From assembly GCA_949317995.1 (NCBI GenBank), contig OX439044.1:15194141-15258140 (forward strand): DNA of 64,000 nt, in the 5' to 3' direction. The notes beneath the pieces are model-generated. The model was not told the origin of the DNA, searched no databases, and saw only the letters and a program-made list of their open reading frames with translations. The position numbers and the translations under genes are program-made. Within the stretch, counting starts at the first letter, position 1. Each line of letters opens with the position of its first letter. The DNA is from Acholoe squamosa (lineage: Eukaryota; Annelida; Polychaeta; Phyllodocida; Polynoidae). Below, in pieces: positions 38,701 to 45,140 of the stretch.

Positions 38701-41700
38701 CCCAGATTTCATGCTGTCTACTGAATACCGAAAATTGTTTTCAGTACAAAATATAGACAGGGTTTCTTTTCACACTACTCAACCGAATAAAGGGAAATAT
38801 AACCTAGAATATAGAATTATATCCTAAATGATATAAGGAAGAATAAAATATCAGAAGAATAGAATACCTGTAATAGGCCTACTACAGTAATATGCTCGTC
38901 CCTATATAAGGGTATGTTTTTATGGAGTTAAATGCTCTTTCCTATATAGGATCTGCTTTTGGGCGACTTTCGCGCGACCCAACCTGGTTAACCGGGTGAC
39001 TTGATCTGGTACATCCGGGGTGTAGCTGTGCTGTACGCACGATGGGTACAGCCGGTCGACCGGGTTAACCGTATCGACCACGCGAAAGTGGCCATAGATG
39101 CCATACCCGTACCTATGTACAAAACAGGATGTGGTCTTATACAGAGAAGCCCACCCAGTAAAGAGTTCTTGACCACTCACCACTCCACTCCTCACACAGG
39201 CACCTTACTGCTGACCATACCTTGCCCTGCCCAATGCACTCCCTTACAGACACAAACCAGACAGATACGGTCACACCTGACTCAACACAACCCTATCTGT
39301 AACAGGTAGTATACATTAAGACCTTGATAATCCGGCCACCCCTGTTGCAAACAAATATTGGCCGGATCTCAAAACTGCCGAATTATCAAAGCATATTACA
39401 ATAGAGTTGTATTGGAATGTCCCAGCCTCAGTCTGTCCGGATCCTGTGTATGTCAGATTATCAAGGGCCGGATTATCAAGGTCTCACTGTACAACAACTT
39501 AGGTTCATGAAGTACACAGTTGAAGTGGTTTTTGTGGTTGTGGTTTCAGAGGGAACAGACATTTATATAGACTGGTATACAGTGGAAGTACTTGATAGGC
39601 CCTGTCCATTCCATATGAGTGTTCCCAATTCCTGGTTTTACTCACAATCAATATCCCAATGCTATAACTCCCATTGGAGCACCGCAGGCCATCCATGAGG
39701 CACCCCATATAAGAGATCGCCTTCTAGAGTATCAAACCCCAAGCTATAATTTATCAAGCCACACCTTGATTTCAAGATGACACTATAAGCAGAACCGAGG
39801 GTTTAAATGATCTATAAGCCATGGCTTAAGCACTGGTTCAACGCCACATTTGCATACATTTGCAGTATCATAAAGTGTCGGATTAGCAAAACTACGCCCA
39901 ACCAACGACAGTGGAACAAATGCTTTATATGTGATATATATGATTTCAAACTAACCCTTTTCTTTATAAAGTTCCTTAATAGCTTCTTCATCTTTGAAAT
40001 GACTCCAAAATGTCATGGAGCGCAGTGTAAATTCAGCATACATTCCATCAGCAAAATTAGGCTTTCCCATCATGAAATTCTGATGTTCATCAAATGTGAA
40101 GTTTCTTGATGTCTTGATCCCTTCTGCCAACAGTTTATGCTGTCTGTAGACAAACAGTCCTCTTTCATCACTCCAAGTAAGAAATAGCCTATATCCTCTT
40201 GGCTCAACAATAGTCTCCCATTTTGTGGTAGAAGTCTGGAAGATAATCCCAACCTCTTTTGTGTCTGAGATAAGGTAGACAGCAATCCCTAGAGAGTCAG
40301 GTGAGCCACCACTGCTGATACAATATGTTATGTTCTTATCAGGGTTAAAATGCAGGTCTTCCATGTCTAATTTTAGACTGTAACCATGAGAACATAGGTC
40401 TAGGTTTCCAAAACATTCATGCCGTCTGTTGCCAAGGTCAATGAAGTCATTGATACCATTAAACATTATATTTTTGTATGTTGTGTTTGATTCAAAGAAA
40501 TCCCCAGAGCCATATCCATTAATGTCACCTTTGATTATAGTACTTTGTTGGTATTGAAGGGGGAAATTATACACCACAGCTGAAAAACAAATAGACAAAG
40601 TTGTGAACTACTTTTATTGTATGTATCCTATATCATCCTATTTTGTATAAATTGTGAAAGGAATGCTAAGCTAATCCTACATGTGTAAATGAGAATTATG
40701 GTACATTTGTATATTGATTACTTAGTGTTCCATTTCTTTTATCTCAGTTGCAGTGCAGTTGTTCGAAGAAAACCAATGAAACATATCAGTGTGTTGTCTG
40801 AGTCATAAAGTCTGTTATTATATAGAGTAGCAATTCCAAGAGGGAAATAATATGTCTAGTTTAAGGTACCAACCTGCAGATAACTGGCCATTATGTAGGT
40901 CCACAATGGAAGATGAGTTCTTTTCTTCATTCCACATTTCTAGTTCATCTATATCTGCTGTTCCACACTGTTCACCTTGACAACCTACACGGAAGCTAAC
41001 TTTATCATTATTGTTTGAGTCTATGGCATCTCTTTTCACCCTATTGCTCACACCTGCCAATCCTTCCAGTGTTCCATTAAGATACACTCTCAAACCAGAA
41101 TCCAATTCCCAGGTGGCAGTCACATGGACCCAATTCATGATGTATGCATTCATTTTCACTGGCCCATAGGTTCCCTGGCTCGAATGCATCTGCACCAACA
41201 TCTTGTCAAACGTTTGACCAACCTTGATACTATTACCAACAATGAAGTACCATGTGCCACTAACCTTTGGTAATATCCTTATCCAAAAAGATATGGTGAA
41301 GCCATCGGGGCAGAGGTCTCTGTTGTCAAAGCATGAGTCTTGTTTGTAGCCATAATCTACCCAAGAGGGAATGTCAGCAGAGAGATGGAGGTAGCCACCA
41401 ATCACCCCACCATTAGGTAAGATTACTACTGCATGGAGCTCTACTGATGTTAGGTTGGAGTAGACTTCGTAGGACACATAAAAATAGCCTGTTCAAAAAA
41501 TAATTAATGTTGGTAAACAGACCCAGAAGTCTCCATACATCCTTAGATATATAGTACAAAGGACATTTGCAAGGAAATCATAGCTATTCATGTTATCATT
41601 TGATTAGATTAGGTTATGACATAACACATATAACATATATAAATTAATGAAGCACATGTGGTGATAATATGTTAATTGAATTCCATCAAGTGGGATTTGT

Positions 41701-42906
41701 GTCCTTTATTAGGAATGATGATTGTATTTTATTCATCTGTACATGTTGAAAAGCATCTAGAATACCTACAAATTGAATTCTAGACTGAGATTGTACCTGT
41801 AGCAGATGCTGTTGCTGTTGATGCAGTTGCTTCAGCACTCTCTAAAGTTGAGGCTGTGGACATTGCCTCGGTCGAGGTAAGGCTGAATGTTTCAGACGTT
41901 ACAGCCTTTTGAGATGTTTGAGGATCCATTGTTGTTGCCAATGTAACCTCTGGTGAAGTTGTTGTTTCTACTGATGTTATGCCCTCTGATGATGTTGTCA
42001 ACAAATCCTTTTTAGATGTTGTTAATGTGTCTTCTATAGTTGTTGTTTCCTCCAGAGATGTTGTTTCCTTTACAGATGTTGTCAACATAACCTCAGATGA
42101 AGTTGTTTCCTTGCCTAATGTTGTATCCATTAAAAAGGTTGTCAATAGATCCTCCACAGATGTTGTGAGTGTGTCTTTAACAGTTGTAGCCTCTTCCAGA
42201 AAGGTTGTTGTTTTCACTGATGTTGTCGTCCAATGCTCTGGTGATGATGTTAAGTCTCCCAGGGTTGTAGTTTCATCTTTGGGTGTTGTGATGATTCCAT
42301 TTGTTGTAAAAGTTGTGGACATTGCCTCGGTCGAGGTAAAGCTGAATGTTTCAGATGTTACAGCCTTTCGAGATGTTTGAGGATCCATTGTTGTTGCCAA
42401 TGTAACCTCTGGTGAAGTTGTTGTTTCTACTGATGTTATGCCCTCTGATGATGTTGTCAACAAATCCTTTTTAGATGTTGTTAATGTGTCTTCTATAGTT
42501 GTTGTTTCCTCCAGAGATGTTGTTTCCTTTACAGATGTTGTCAACATAACCTCAGATGAAGTTGTTTCCTTGCCTAATGTTGTATCCATTAAAAAGGTTG
42601 TCAATAGATCCTCCACAGATGTTGTGAGTGTGTCTTTAACAGTTGTAGCCTCTTCCAGAAAGGTTGTTGTTTTCACTGATGTTGTCGTCCAATGCTCTGG
42701 TGATGATGTTAAGTCTCCCAGGGTTGTAGTTTCATCTTTGGGTGTTGTGATGATTCCATTTGTTGTAAAAGTTGTCTGATCTCTTGATGTTGTGGATGTT
42801 TCCTGGAACGTTGTTGCCTCTTTTGTTGTGGTTTCATCAGGTGATGTTGTGTCGCGCTCTGTTGATGTGGCCCACATTGTAACGCCATCTGTTGTTTTTA
42901 TCTCTC
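14528..42906 (-). CDS. Large modular type I membrane glycoprotein: mucin, LamG, VMO-I, sushi, TM
   Basis: Twenty-two exons join on the minus strand. Every junction has GT and AG, and the phases agree throughout (phase 1 everywhere except the phase-0 intron inside each VMO-I domain). The visible coding length is 7121 nt, about 2370 codons, ending in TGA. Domain order is Thr-rich mucin, LamG, LamG, VMO-I, Thr-rich, LamG, LamG, VMO-I, Thr-rich, Thr-rich, nine sushi domains, TM helix and a basic tail. No stop or poly(A) signal separates the blocks, so I treat it as one gene; two adjacent genes remain possible without cDNA. The first exon (signal peptide) is not identified; 44288-44374 is a candidate. 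By family knowledge, sushi and LamG-like domains bind proteins or glycans and VMO-I is an extracellular beta-prism fold. Cell-surface adhesion or recognition is therefore a reasonable inference, but the ligand is unknown. Confidence 0.82.
14970..15149 (-). CDS. Exon: sushi (CCP) domain 9
   Basis: Starts IRCPPLLDNYEG after acceptor CTTTAG and ends SPTPDCEG before donor GTAATG. Four cysteines and the Trp before the last one (EWSSPTPDC) give the CCP pattern. Phase 1 on both sides. This is the membrane-proximal sushi. Confidence 0.85.
15880..16062 (-). CDS. Exon: sushi (CCP) domain 8
   Basis: Starts IRCGDPPRVSD after acceptor TTCATAG and ends GAWHPPVRHCTG before donor GTAGGT. Cysteines lie in IRC, NITC, VQC and RHC. 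Phase 1-1. The IRC opening matches domain 9, suggesting close duplication. Confidence 0.85.
16531..16707 (-). CDS. Exon: sushi (CCP) domain 7
   Basis: Starts TLCPVLGDGNFEM after acceptor TTTCAG and ends GQWNDTVSPCEG before donor GTGAGT. It has four cysteines, the Gly-Tyr near the third strand and the terminal Trp. Phase 1-1. Confidence 0.87.
17759..17947 (-). CDS. Exon: sushi (CCP) domain 6
   Basis: Starts NRCPPLPITVGT after acceptor TTGTAG and ends AQQGCQG before donor GTAAAT. Cysteines lie in RC, LLC, LTC and GC, with Trp in GTWEVPPPA. Phase 1-1. The intron 5' to it (6.5 kb) is the longest within the sushi block and holds the large inverted repeat. Confidence 0.85.
18551..18720 (-). pseudogene. 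Cys-rich remnant in the left arm of the inverted repeat
   Basis: The reading VCFTCDLCETAIYMCAGC is followed by NQLAFHLWYTLPG. It shows CxxC pairs and a downstream His, reminiscent of the C-terminal zinc-binding region of piggyBac-type transposases. That resemblance is weak and by eye only. The rest of any transposase is missing. The same reading is in the right arm at 21710-21883. Confidence 0.35.
19366..21066. other. Spacer between the foldback arms
   Basis: Contains one more copy of the C-run block (19366-19520), a G-rich stretch (19640-19810) and otherwise no recognisable gene. Open frames of up to 135 codons here follow the low-complexity DNA and show no domain. Confidence 0.5.
21710..21883 (+). 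pseudogene. Cys-rich remnant in the right arm of the inverted repeat
   Basis: The same Cys-rich reading as the minus-strand copy at 18551-18720, almost residue for residue, ending GLGPQIDQNC. Identity between the arms suggests a recent duplication or conversion rather than selection on the protein. Confidence 0.35.
22460..23060 (+). mobile_element. Non-LTR retrotransposon (LINE) 3' fragment
   Basis: The open frame (ATG at 22578, open further upstream) ends at 23012. It carries the C-terminal zinc knuckle of LINE ORF2, CTFCNAVQDVNHVFLHC (C-x2-C-x8-H-x4-C), after the typical LRTDNNCTLDSLSRRY segment. After the stop an AATAAAG is followed by a short tandem end (CTTGAATCTTGAATC), which is how many LINEs terminate. 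The RT core and endonuclease are absent, so this is a 5'-truncated copy in the intron between sushi 5 and sushi 6. Confidence 0.8.
24427..24615 (-). CDS. Exon: sushi (CCP) domain 5
   Basis: Starts AKCPGAPEFSNAV after acceptor TACACACAG and ends WIHKPDSCEG before donor GTATAT. Cysteines lie in KC, YRC, VTC and SC. Phase 1-1. Confidence 0.85.
24905..25066. repeat. Tandem duplication, 82-bp unit, two copies
   Basis: TACCAGTATTTAAGATCACC at 24908 and TACCAGTATTTAGGATCACC 82 bp further begin two near-identical units ending in TTGTTATTCAT. Intronic. Confidence 0.85.
25093..25275 (-). CDS. Exon: sushi (CCP) domain 4
   Basis: Starts TVCARLVAPLHGRL after acceptor CTTCTTCAG and ends IWNDTIIDCRG before donor GTAATG. 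Cysteines lie in VC, VSC, LQC and DC. Phase 1-1. Confidence 0.86.
25590..25832. repeat. MITE with GGGCC-CTGATGCATTAATGCA ends
   Basis: AAGGGCCACTGATGCATTAA on the left is mirrored by TTAATGCATCAGCGGCCC on the right. A related and more decayed copy seems to lie at 26140-26250 (GGGCCTTCATTGCATTCATG ... GCATTAGCGGCC). It abuts the donor side of sushi exon 3. Confidence 0.7.
25841..26029 (-). CDS. Exon: sushi (CCP) domain 3
   Basis: Starts DLCPPIPMIQYSVM after acceptor CCATAAG and ends DPEDVGVCTG before donor GTTGGT. Cysteines lie in LC, FIC, VTC and VC. Phase 1-1. The donor lies only 9 bp from the MITE end at 25832. Confidence 0.84.
26405..26587 (-). CDS. Exon: sushi (CCP) domain 2, with an extra cysteine
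   Basis: Starts SPCPVPLSVPGGRVGC after acceptor ATGGACAG and ends WMPPNIECKG before donor GTAGGA. It has five cysteines rather than four; the extra one (VGC) precedes the usual second Cys and could pair outside the domain. Phase 1-1. Confidence 0.83.
27238..27435 (-). CDS. Exon: sushi (CCP) domain 1
   Basis: Starts SFAEEVNCPTPTKHAYSSLE after acceptor TTTCACAG and ends GQWSAQIPDCKG before donor GTGAAT. Cysteines lie in NC, YTC, AVC and DC. Phase 1-1. First of nine sushi domains, just after the Thr-rich stalk. Confidence 0.86.
27774..27986 (-). CDS. Exon: Thr/Ser-rich linker (copy 1)
   Basis: Acceptor TATCTTAAG, donor GTAAGG, phase 1-1. It encodes a Thr/Ser/Lys-rich segment (for example KETTQASAKETTESSTKVAT) expected to be O-glycosylated, ending PMSELQAVFG. 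Near-identical to the exon at 28687-28917 but 18 nt shorter. A stalk between the VMO-I and sushi blocks. Confidence 0.78.
28230..28500 (-). pseudogene. Broken copy of VMO-I exon 2
   Basis: Matches the exon at 29182-29653 from QQGYHMRTMC to GQLGDGW. It starts without an acceptor AG at the right place and lacks the segment encoding GTEDDTGINDVRFKCC, which also shifts the frame before the donor. A transcript should skip it. It arose with the 0.9-kb duplication. Confidence 0.75.
28509..29420. repeat. Segmental tandem duplication, copy 2
   Basis: Partner of 27600-28508, carrying the functional versions of the same exons and a second copy of the hairpin at about 28572-28662. Confidence 0.85.
28687..28917 (-). 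CDS. Exon: Thr/Ser-rich linker (copy 2)
   Basis: Acceptor GGTATAAATAG, donor GTAAGG, phase 1-1, 231 nt. Encodes TEQDSTQSLRTSPTGTTPSL and a Thr/Ser-rich run, ending SELQAVFG. It follows the VMO-I domain directly. Confidence 0.78.
29182..29653 (-). CDS. Exon: VMO-I-like domain (block 2), second exon
   Basis: Phase 0 start after acceptor GTCTCCAG, phase 1 end before donor GTGAGA. Encodes GLNQLQLLCG, then RPGFLSDDLTCRQGYHMRTM, then AVCGMQVKQQGQLGDGWGVD and DDTGINDVRFKCC. The repeated pattern of a CPxG/VCGxQVK strand followed by DDTGxNxxRxxC is that of vitelline membrane outer layer protein I, a three-fold beta-prism. Confidence 0.82.
30387..30487 (-). CDS. Exon: VMO-I-like domain (block 2), first exon
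   Basis: 101 nt, phase 1 in (acceptor CTATGCAG), phase 0 out (donor GTGAGA). Encodes GSWGSWSYCPNGTFALGYRK, the typical opening repeat of VMO-I (G-x-W-G-x-W, C-P-x-G, A-x-G). Same length as the block 1 exon at 35839-35939. Confidence 0.8.
30878..31504 (-). CDS. Exon: LamG-like domain 4
   Basis: 627 nt, acceptor TTTCTTCAG, donor GTAGGA, phase 1-1. It encodes one concanavalin A-like jellyroll: YGSEDSFESNITGNNTMFNG, then FIDLGNRRHECFGNLDLCAY, then GIAVYLISDTQEFGVIFQT and later GLFVYRQRKFLGEG. The CFGNLDLC motif parallels the CxxxxxLC of LamG-like (Laminin_G_3) domains. Several N-glycosylation sequons are present. Confidence 0.82.
31824..32447 (-). CDS. Exon: LamG-like domain 3
   Basis: 624 nt. 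The acceptor CAAAG is chosen, not the nearby TTTTTCAG, because it keeps phase 1 and aligns residue by residue with 40874-41488 (FFRMPYDTSSNLAS against YFYVSYEVYSNLTS). Donor GTTGGT. Key motifs are SCFDNRDLCPDGFTISFWIR, then YFIVGNSIKVGQTFDKM, WVHVTATWKLDSGLRVYLNG and FRVGCQGDQCGTADIDELEI. The fold is a LamG/pentraxin-like jellyroll. It contains a basic RRRRD stretch that could be a protease site. Confidence 0.85.
33586..34666. mobile_element. Foldback-type element, second locus, in an intron
   Basis: Left end TACAGAGCCCCTAATAGGAC at 33586. Right ends (inverse of it) finish at 34217, 34496 and 34666. The internal tandem units are the same 20-bp family as at 6012-6926 (TACCCGCAAGAATTGTTCAG), with the left half inverted. 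Three right ends point to repeated nested growth. It lies in the intron between the short Thr-rich exon and LamG 3. Confidence 0.8.
34694..34762 (-). CDS. Exon: short Thr/Ser-rich linker
   Basis: 69 nt, acceptor GACAACAG, strong donor GTAAGT, phase 1-1. Encodes ATSSEVATSPMILTTQRMTT, then EN. It takes the place that the larger Thr-rich exons have after the second VMO-I block. The pyrimidine tract is weak, so inclusion may be alternative. Confidence 0.5.
34983..35469 (-). CDS. Exon: VMO-I-like domain (block 1), second exon
   Basis: Phase 0 after acceptor TTCTCTAG, phase 1 before donor GTGAGA, 487 nt. Encodes DDEGLNQLQLLCGDISTGE, LRPGNLSDNLMCQNDYYIRS, then EAVCGMQVKQQEQLGDGWGV and DDTGINGLHLMCC. 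Clear paralogue of 29182-29653 with a different middle segment. Confidence 0.82.
35839..35939 (-). CDS. Exon: VMO-I-like domain (block 1), first exon
   Basis: 101 nt, acceptor CCTTCTTCAG, donor GTGAGA, phase 1 to 0. Encodes GSWGNWSYCPNGTFAIGYRK, the opening VMO-I repeat. Confidence 0.8.
36270..36900. repeat. Inverted, multi-copy repeat (TAGTCTG...GGTGCCACATCCCGACC family)
   Basis: Two copies of TTTAGGTGCCACATCCCGAC at 36340-36435 face copies in the opposite sense near 36730-36890 (GGACATGGCACCTAAAAGCA, CTATATAGGGAAGAATGT). A further member is at 38590-38650. Non-coding, intronic. Confidence 0.65.
37404..37518. repeat. Perfect-looking hairpin, GC-rich loop
   Basis: TGATGCATATCGGGGCCCTA ... 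ATATACAGCATATACAGCCC folds back on itself around CCGCGGAGCGGCG. Long plus-strand open frames across it are by-products of the palindrome. Confidence 0.75.
37620..38085. repeat. Inverted repeat with head-to-head open frames
   Basis: About 120-bp arms (37715-37840 and 37965-38085) are reverse complements. Each reads outward as MDSYLYRRKW, then LARIPLLWI, then NFLGF, on minus and plus respectively. A further motif, ATGGCTTCGCGCAGAGCG, occurs on both strands (37636-37653 minus, 37945-37962 plus). It looks like a duplicated first exon or part of a transposon. I do not recognise the protein. Confidence 0.5.
38168..38300 (+). mobile_element. tRNA-derived SINE head
   Basis: A B box GGTTCAATCC at about 38216-38225, with an A-box-like TGGCGCTATGGCTAAGG about 40 nt upstream, resembles a polymerase III promoter. 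No cloverleaf with matched acceptor stem is present, so it is SINE-like, not a tRNA gene. The 3' limit is approximate. Confidence 0.5.
39316..39494. mobile_element. MITE with AGACCTTGATAATCCGGCC inverted ends
   Basis: AGACCTTGATAATCCGGCC on the left is mirrored by GGCCGGATTATCAAGGTCT on the right, followed by CACTGTA. The CAGTGAGACCTTGATAAT type terminus with TA next to it resembles pogo/Tigger-like DNA transposons. Non-coding. Confidence 0.6.
39956..40579 (-). CDS. Exon: LamG-like domain 2
   Basis: 624 nt, acceptor GTTTTTCAG, donor GTTAGT, phase 1-1. Paralogue of 30878-31504: FIDLGNRRHECFGNLDLCSH, GIAVYLISDTKEVGIIFQT and GLFVYRQHKLLAEG. Large stretches of the two exons are nearly identical in DNA, which shows a recent block duplication. 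Confidence 0.82.
40874..41488 (-). CDS. Exon: LamG-like domain 1
   Basis: 615 nt, acceptor TTGAACAG, donor GTTGGT, phase 1-1. Motifs are SCFDNRDLCPDGFTISFWIR, WVHVTATWELDSGLRVYLNG and FRVGCQGEQCGTADIDELEM. Over about 230 bp (41085-41320) the DNA is almost identical to LamG 3. Confidence 0.85.
41797..42906 (-). CDS. Exon: Thr-rich mucin segment with duplicated 153-residue unit
   Basis: 1110 nt in one exon, acceptor TTCATTCAG, donor GTACAA, phase 1-1. Thr and Ser dominate (TTFTTNGIITTPKDETTTLG, SLEETTTIEDTLTTSKKDLL) with regular acidic residues. A heavily O-glycosylated rod is expected. Two copies of a 459-bp unit lie in tandem (period read at 41856 and 42315) with only a few differences. It is the most N-terminal exon of the gene that I can place. 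Confidence 0.83.
41856..42774. repeat. In-frame 459-bp tandem repeat, two copies
   Basis: GTGGACATTGCCTCGGTCGA recurs exactly 459 bp apart, and the following sequence is nearly identical. The unit is a multiple of three, so copy number changes keep the frame. Likely a coding VNTR. Confidence 0.92.
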
Positions 42907-42943
42907 CTGAATGAAGATAACATTTATAGATTAAATATCACTA

Positions 42944-43746
42944 TACACTGTTTTTCAAAGTCACCGTAATTTTTACGGAATTTCACCGTTATTTCTAAAC
43001 AATGATTAAAGCTAATTAATTACACATTGTTTTGGTTTCAATGCCATACACCATTAACTTTTCATAGCAATAGTCAGCCTCTGGCTTGACATTTTAGAAA
43101 TTCCACTGTAAATTCACAATGGACTAGGTTATCTGTATACATGGCTTGGTTGCATGTACAGTTCATCTGGATATCCTAGTGTAAGGACATTCTAATAATT
43201 ATAATTATAAATTAGTCCTTGAGAGGCACATCATGCCCTTCATAACTTTAGAGGAAAGTACATAGATTACTTCAGAATTGTGTTGAATTAAAAACTGCAG
43301 TGATATGCCTATGCATTTTTTTCTATAACCACATAATGGGTGTTTATGACATCCCTGCTACTCCCCTTTGCCACACAAAGTTGGATTATTTTTTGAATAT
43401 CTGAAATCTATGAAACTACAATGTAGACTTGCATTTTGATGACATGATGCATTAATCAAAGTGGATATGCTTTGAATTTTGTGACAATTTGAGCTGTTTA
43501 GGGTGTAGGGCATTGAAGAAAGTCTCAAAGTGAGACCCGAGGCCACCTAGTGGGAAGATATGAAACTTCTGAAAGGACAAAGATTCACTGTAAATAAAAT
43601 AGTGGTATTTTTCCGTAGTGTTTTACACAGATTCACTGTAACATCACCTAATCTAAGGGTGTTTCATTGTAATAAAAATAACGGTGAAAACCCGTAAAAT
43701 TTAACAAAGATTCTCTGTAAAATCTACGGAAATTTTTAACAGTGTA
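42944..43746. mobile_element. Possible DNA transposon relic with TACACTGTT ends
   Basis: TACACTGTTTTTCAAAG at the left and TTTTTAACAGTGTA at the right form short inverted termini. Internal inverted pieces (CACCGTAATTTTTACGG, CGGTGAAAACCCGTAAAATT) occur near both ends. The interior is non-coding. Confidence 0.4.
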
Positions 43747-44287
43747 GATTGACTTGATGGTGCAGTTGATGAAAGGATGAGTAATGCAGATGTTTGGGTT
43801 CGTAATAATCTTTATTGAAGATTCAACACAGGCTCTTGAAACGTCTCGTTTGTCCTTTTCATTTTCATCACGGTGTAGGAAGATGAGGATTCCATCACTC
43901 CATATCCTGAACGTGGGTACTTCATATGGAATGTACAAAAGTGAAACAGTGCAAAAGGTTCCAATTGGACACATGGTTCATCAATGATCTATCAGCATTG
44001 CATGCTGCTTCATCAACGTTGATGAACCAGTTATCAACATTCATTCAGGGTTGAAATTATGTTTCTCATTTTCTCCCCATTACGGTAGTTATCATTATTA
44101 ACCAAAGAAAATGATATGGAAATTGATGGAAAATTCTTTTATTGCTCACAGCCTTCAAGGTGTCATGGAGAAGGAGCTACCAGAGATATAAATGACTGTC
44201 ATGTGAATATTGAAATCATACATTACCCCAGATACAAACCTCAGCATCATATATAACACGTCACCCTTATTATTAGATACTGTATAC

Positions 44288-44374
44288 CATGTCCTCATAG
44301 CATCCAAAAGTGGCAGATATCATGAGTGCTCCCAGTACCAATGCACTGAAGGCTCCACTCCATAGGAATTGCAT
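44288..44374 (-). CDS. Candidate signal-peptide exon
   Basis: The ATG at 44374-44372 opens MQFLWSGAFSALVLGALMIS, then ATFGCYEDM, a convincing signal peptide with a hydrophobic core and small residues before the likely cleavage site. A GT donor (GTATAC) follows. The exon ends in phase 0, so it cannot join the phase-1 mucin exon at 42906 directly; an intermediate exon would be needed. It could be exon 1 of the large gene or belong to a small separate secreted gene. Not proven. Confidence 0.4.
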
Positions 44375-44683
44375 TTCATATTATATCTGAATATTTTAGA
44401 AATACTGCGGGCATGATCAACAATAATCAATGAATAACAATTAATAGGTGTTAATGCAACATAATTCTCTAGGCGGAGAAAATGGAGTGAATATGTCTCT
44501 ATCAATGCTAGACGCCATTCTTATCAAACACACATTCAATTACAGGTTGAAATAAACTAATATTGAAAAACCTAAGTCATTCCAAAATAGGTTTAAGCGG
44601 TTTACCTCTCAATGAAAATAACAACTATATATCAGCAACATCTCTGACAATTTGGTCTCTGATTTAGCAGGCATTAATACGAA

Positions 44684-45140
44684 TACCTATGTACACTGCC
44701 TGACACTCACCCCCATACATGTATACTACTTACATGTACACTGCCTGACACACTCACCCCCATCCCTGTATACTACTTACATGTACACTGCCTGACACTC
44801 ACCCCCATACCTGTATACTACTTACATGTACACTGCCTGACACTCACCCCCATACCTGTATACTACTTACATGTACACTGCCTGACACTCACCCCCATAC
44901 CTGTATACTACTTACATGTACACTGCCTGACACTCACCCCATACCTGTATACTACTTACATGTACACTGCCTGACACTCACCCCCCACACCTGTATACTA
45001 CTTACATGTACACTGCCTGACACTCACCCCCCCATACCTGTATACTACTTACATGTACACTGCCTGACACTCACCCCCACACCTGTATACTACTTAAATG
45101 TACACTGCCTGACACTCACCCCTATATCTGTATACTACTT
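44684..45140. repeat. Minisatellite, 45-bp unit, about 10 copies
   Basis: The units read ACATGTACACTGCCTGACAC, TCACCCCCATACCTGTATAC, TACTT, with small length changes in the C run. The regularity is high, suggesting recent expansion. Confidence 0.95.

Noticed and set aside
43648..43974. A 108-codon minus-strand open frame starting MCPIGTFCTVSLLY
   Set aside because: It has two stops directly before the ATG, no acceptor in frame, and its 3' part enters a transposon relic. Other frames there look equally protein-like.
44684..45140. Regular repeats that might suggest a CRISPR array
   Set aside because: The units are directly adjacent without unique spacers and the genome is eukaryotic; it is a minisatellite. 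The same holds for the 20-bp arrays at 6.7 and 34 kb.
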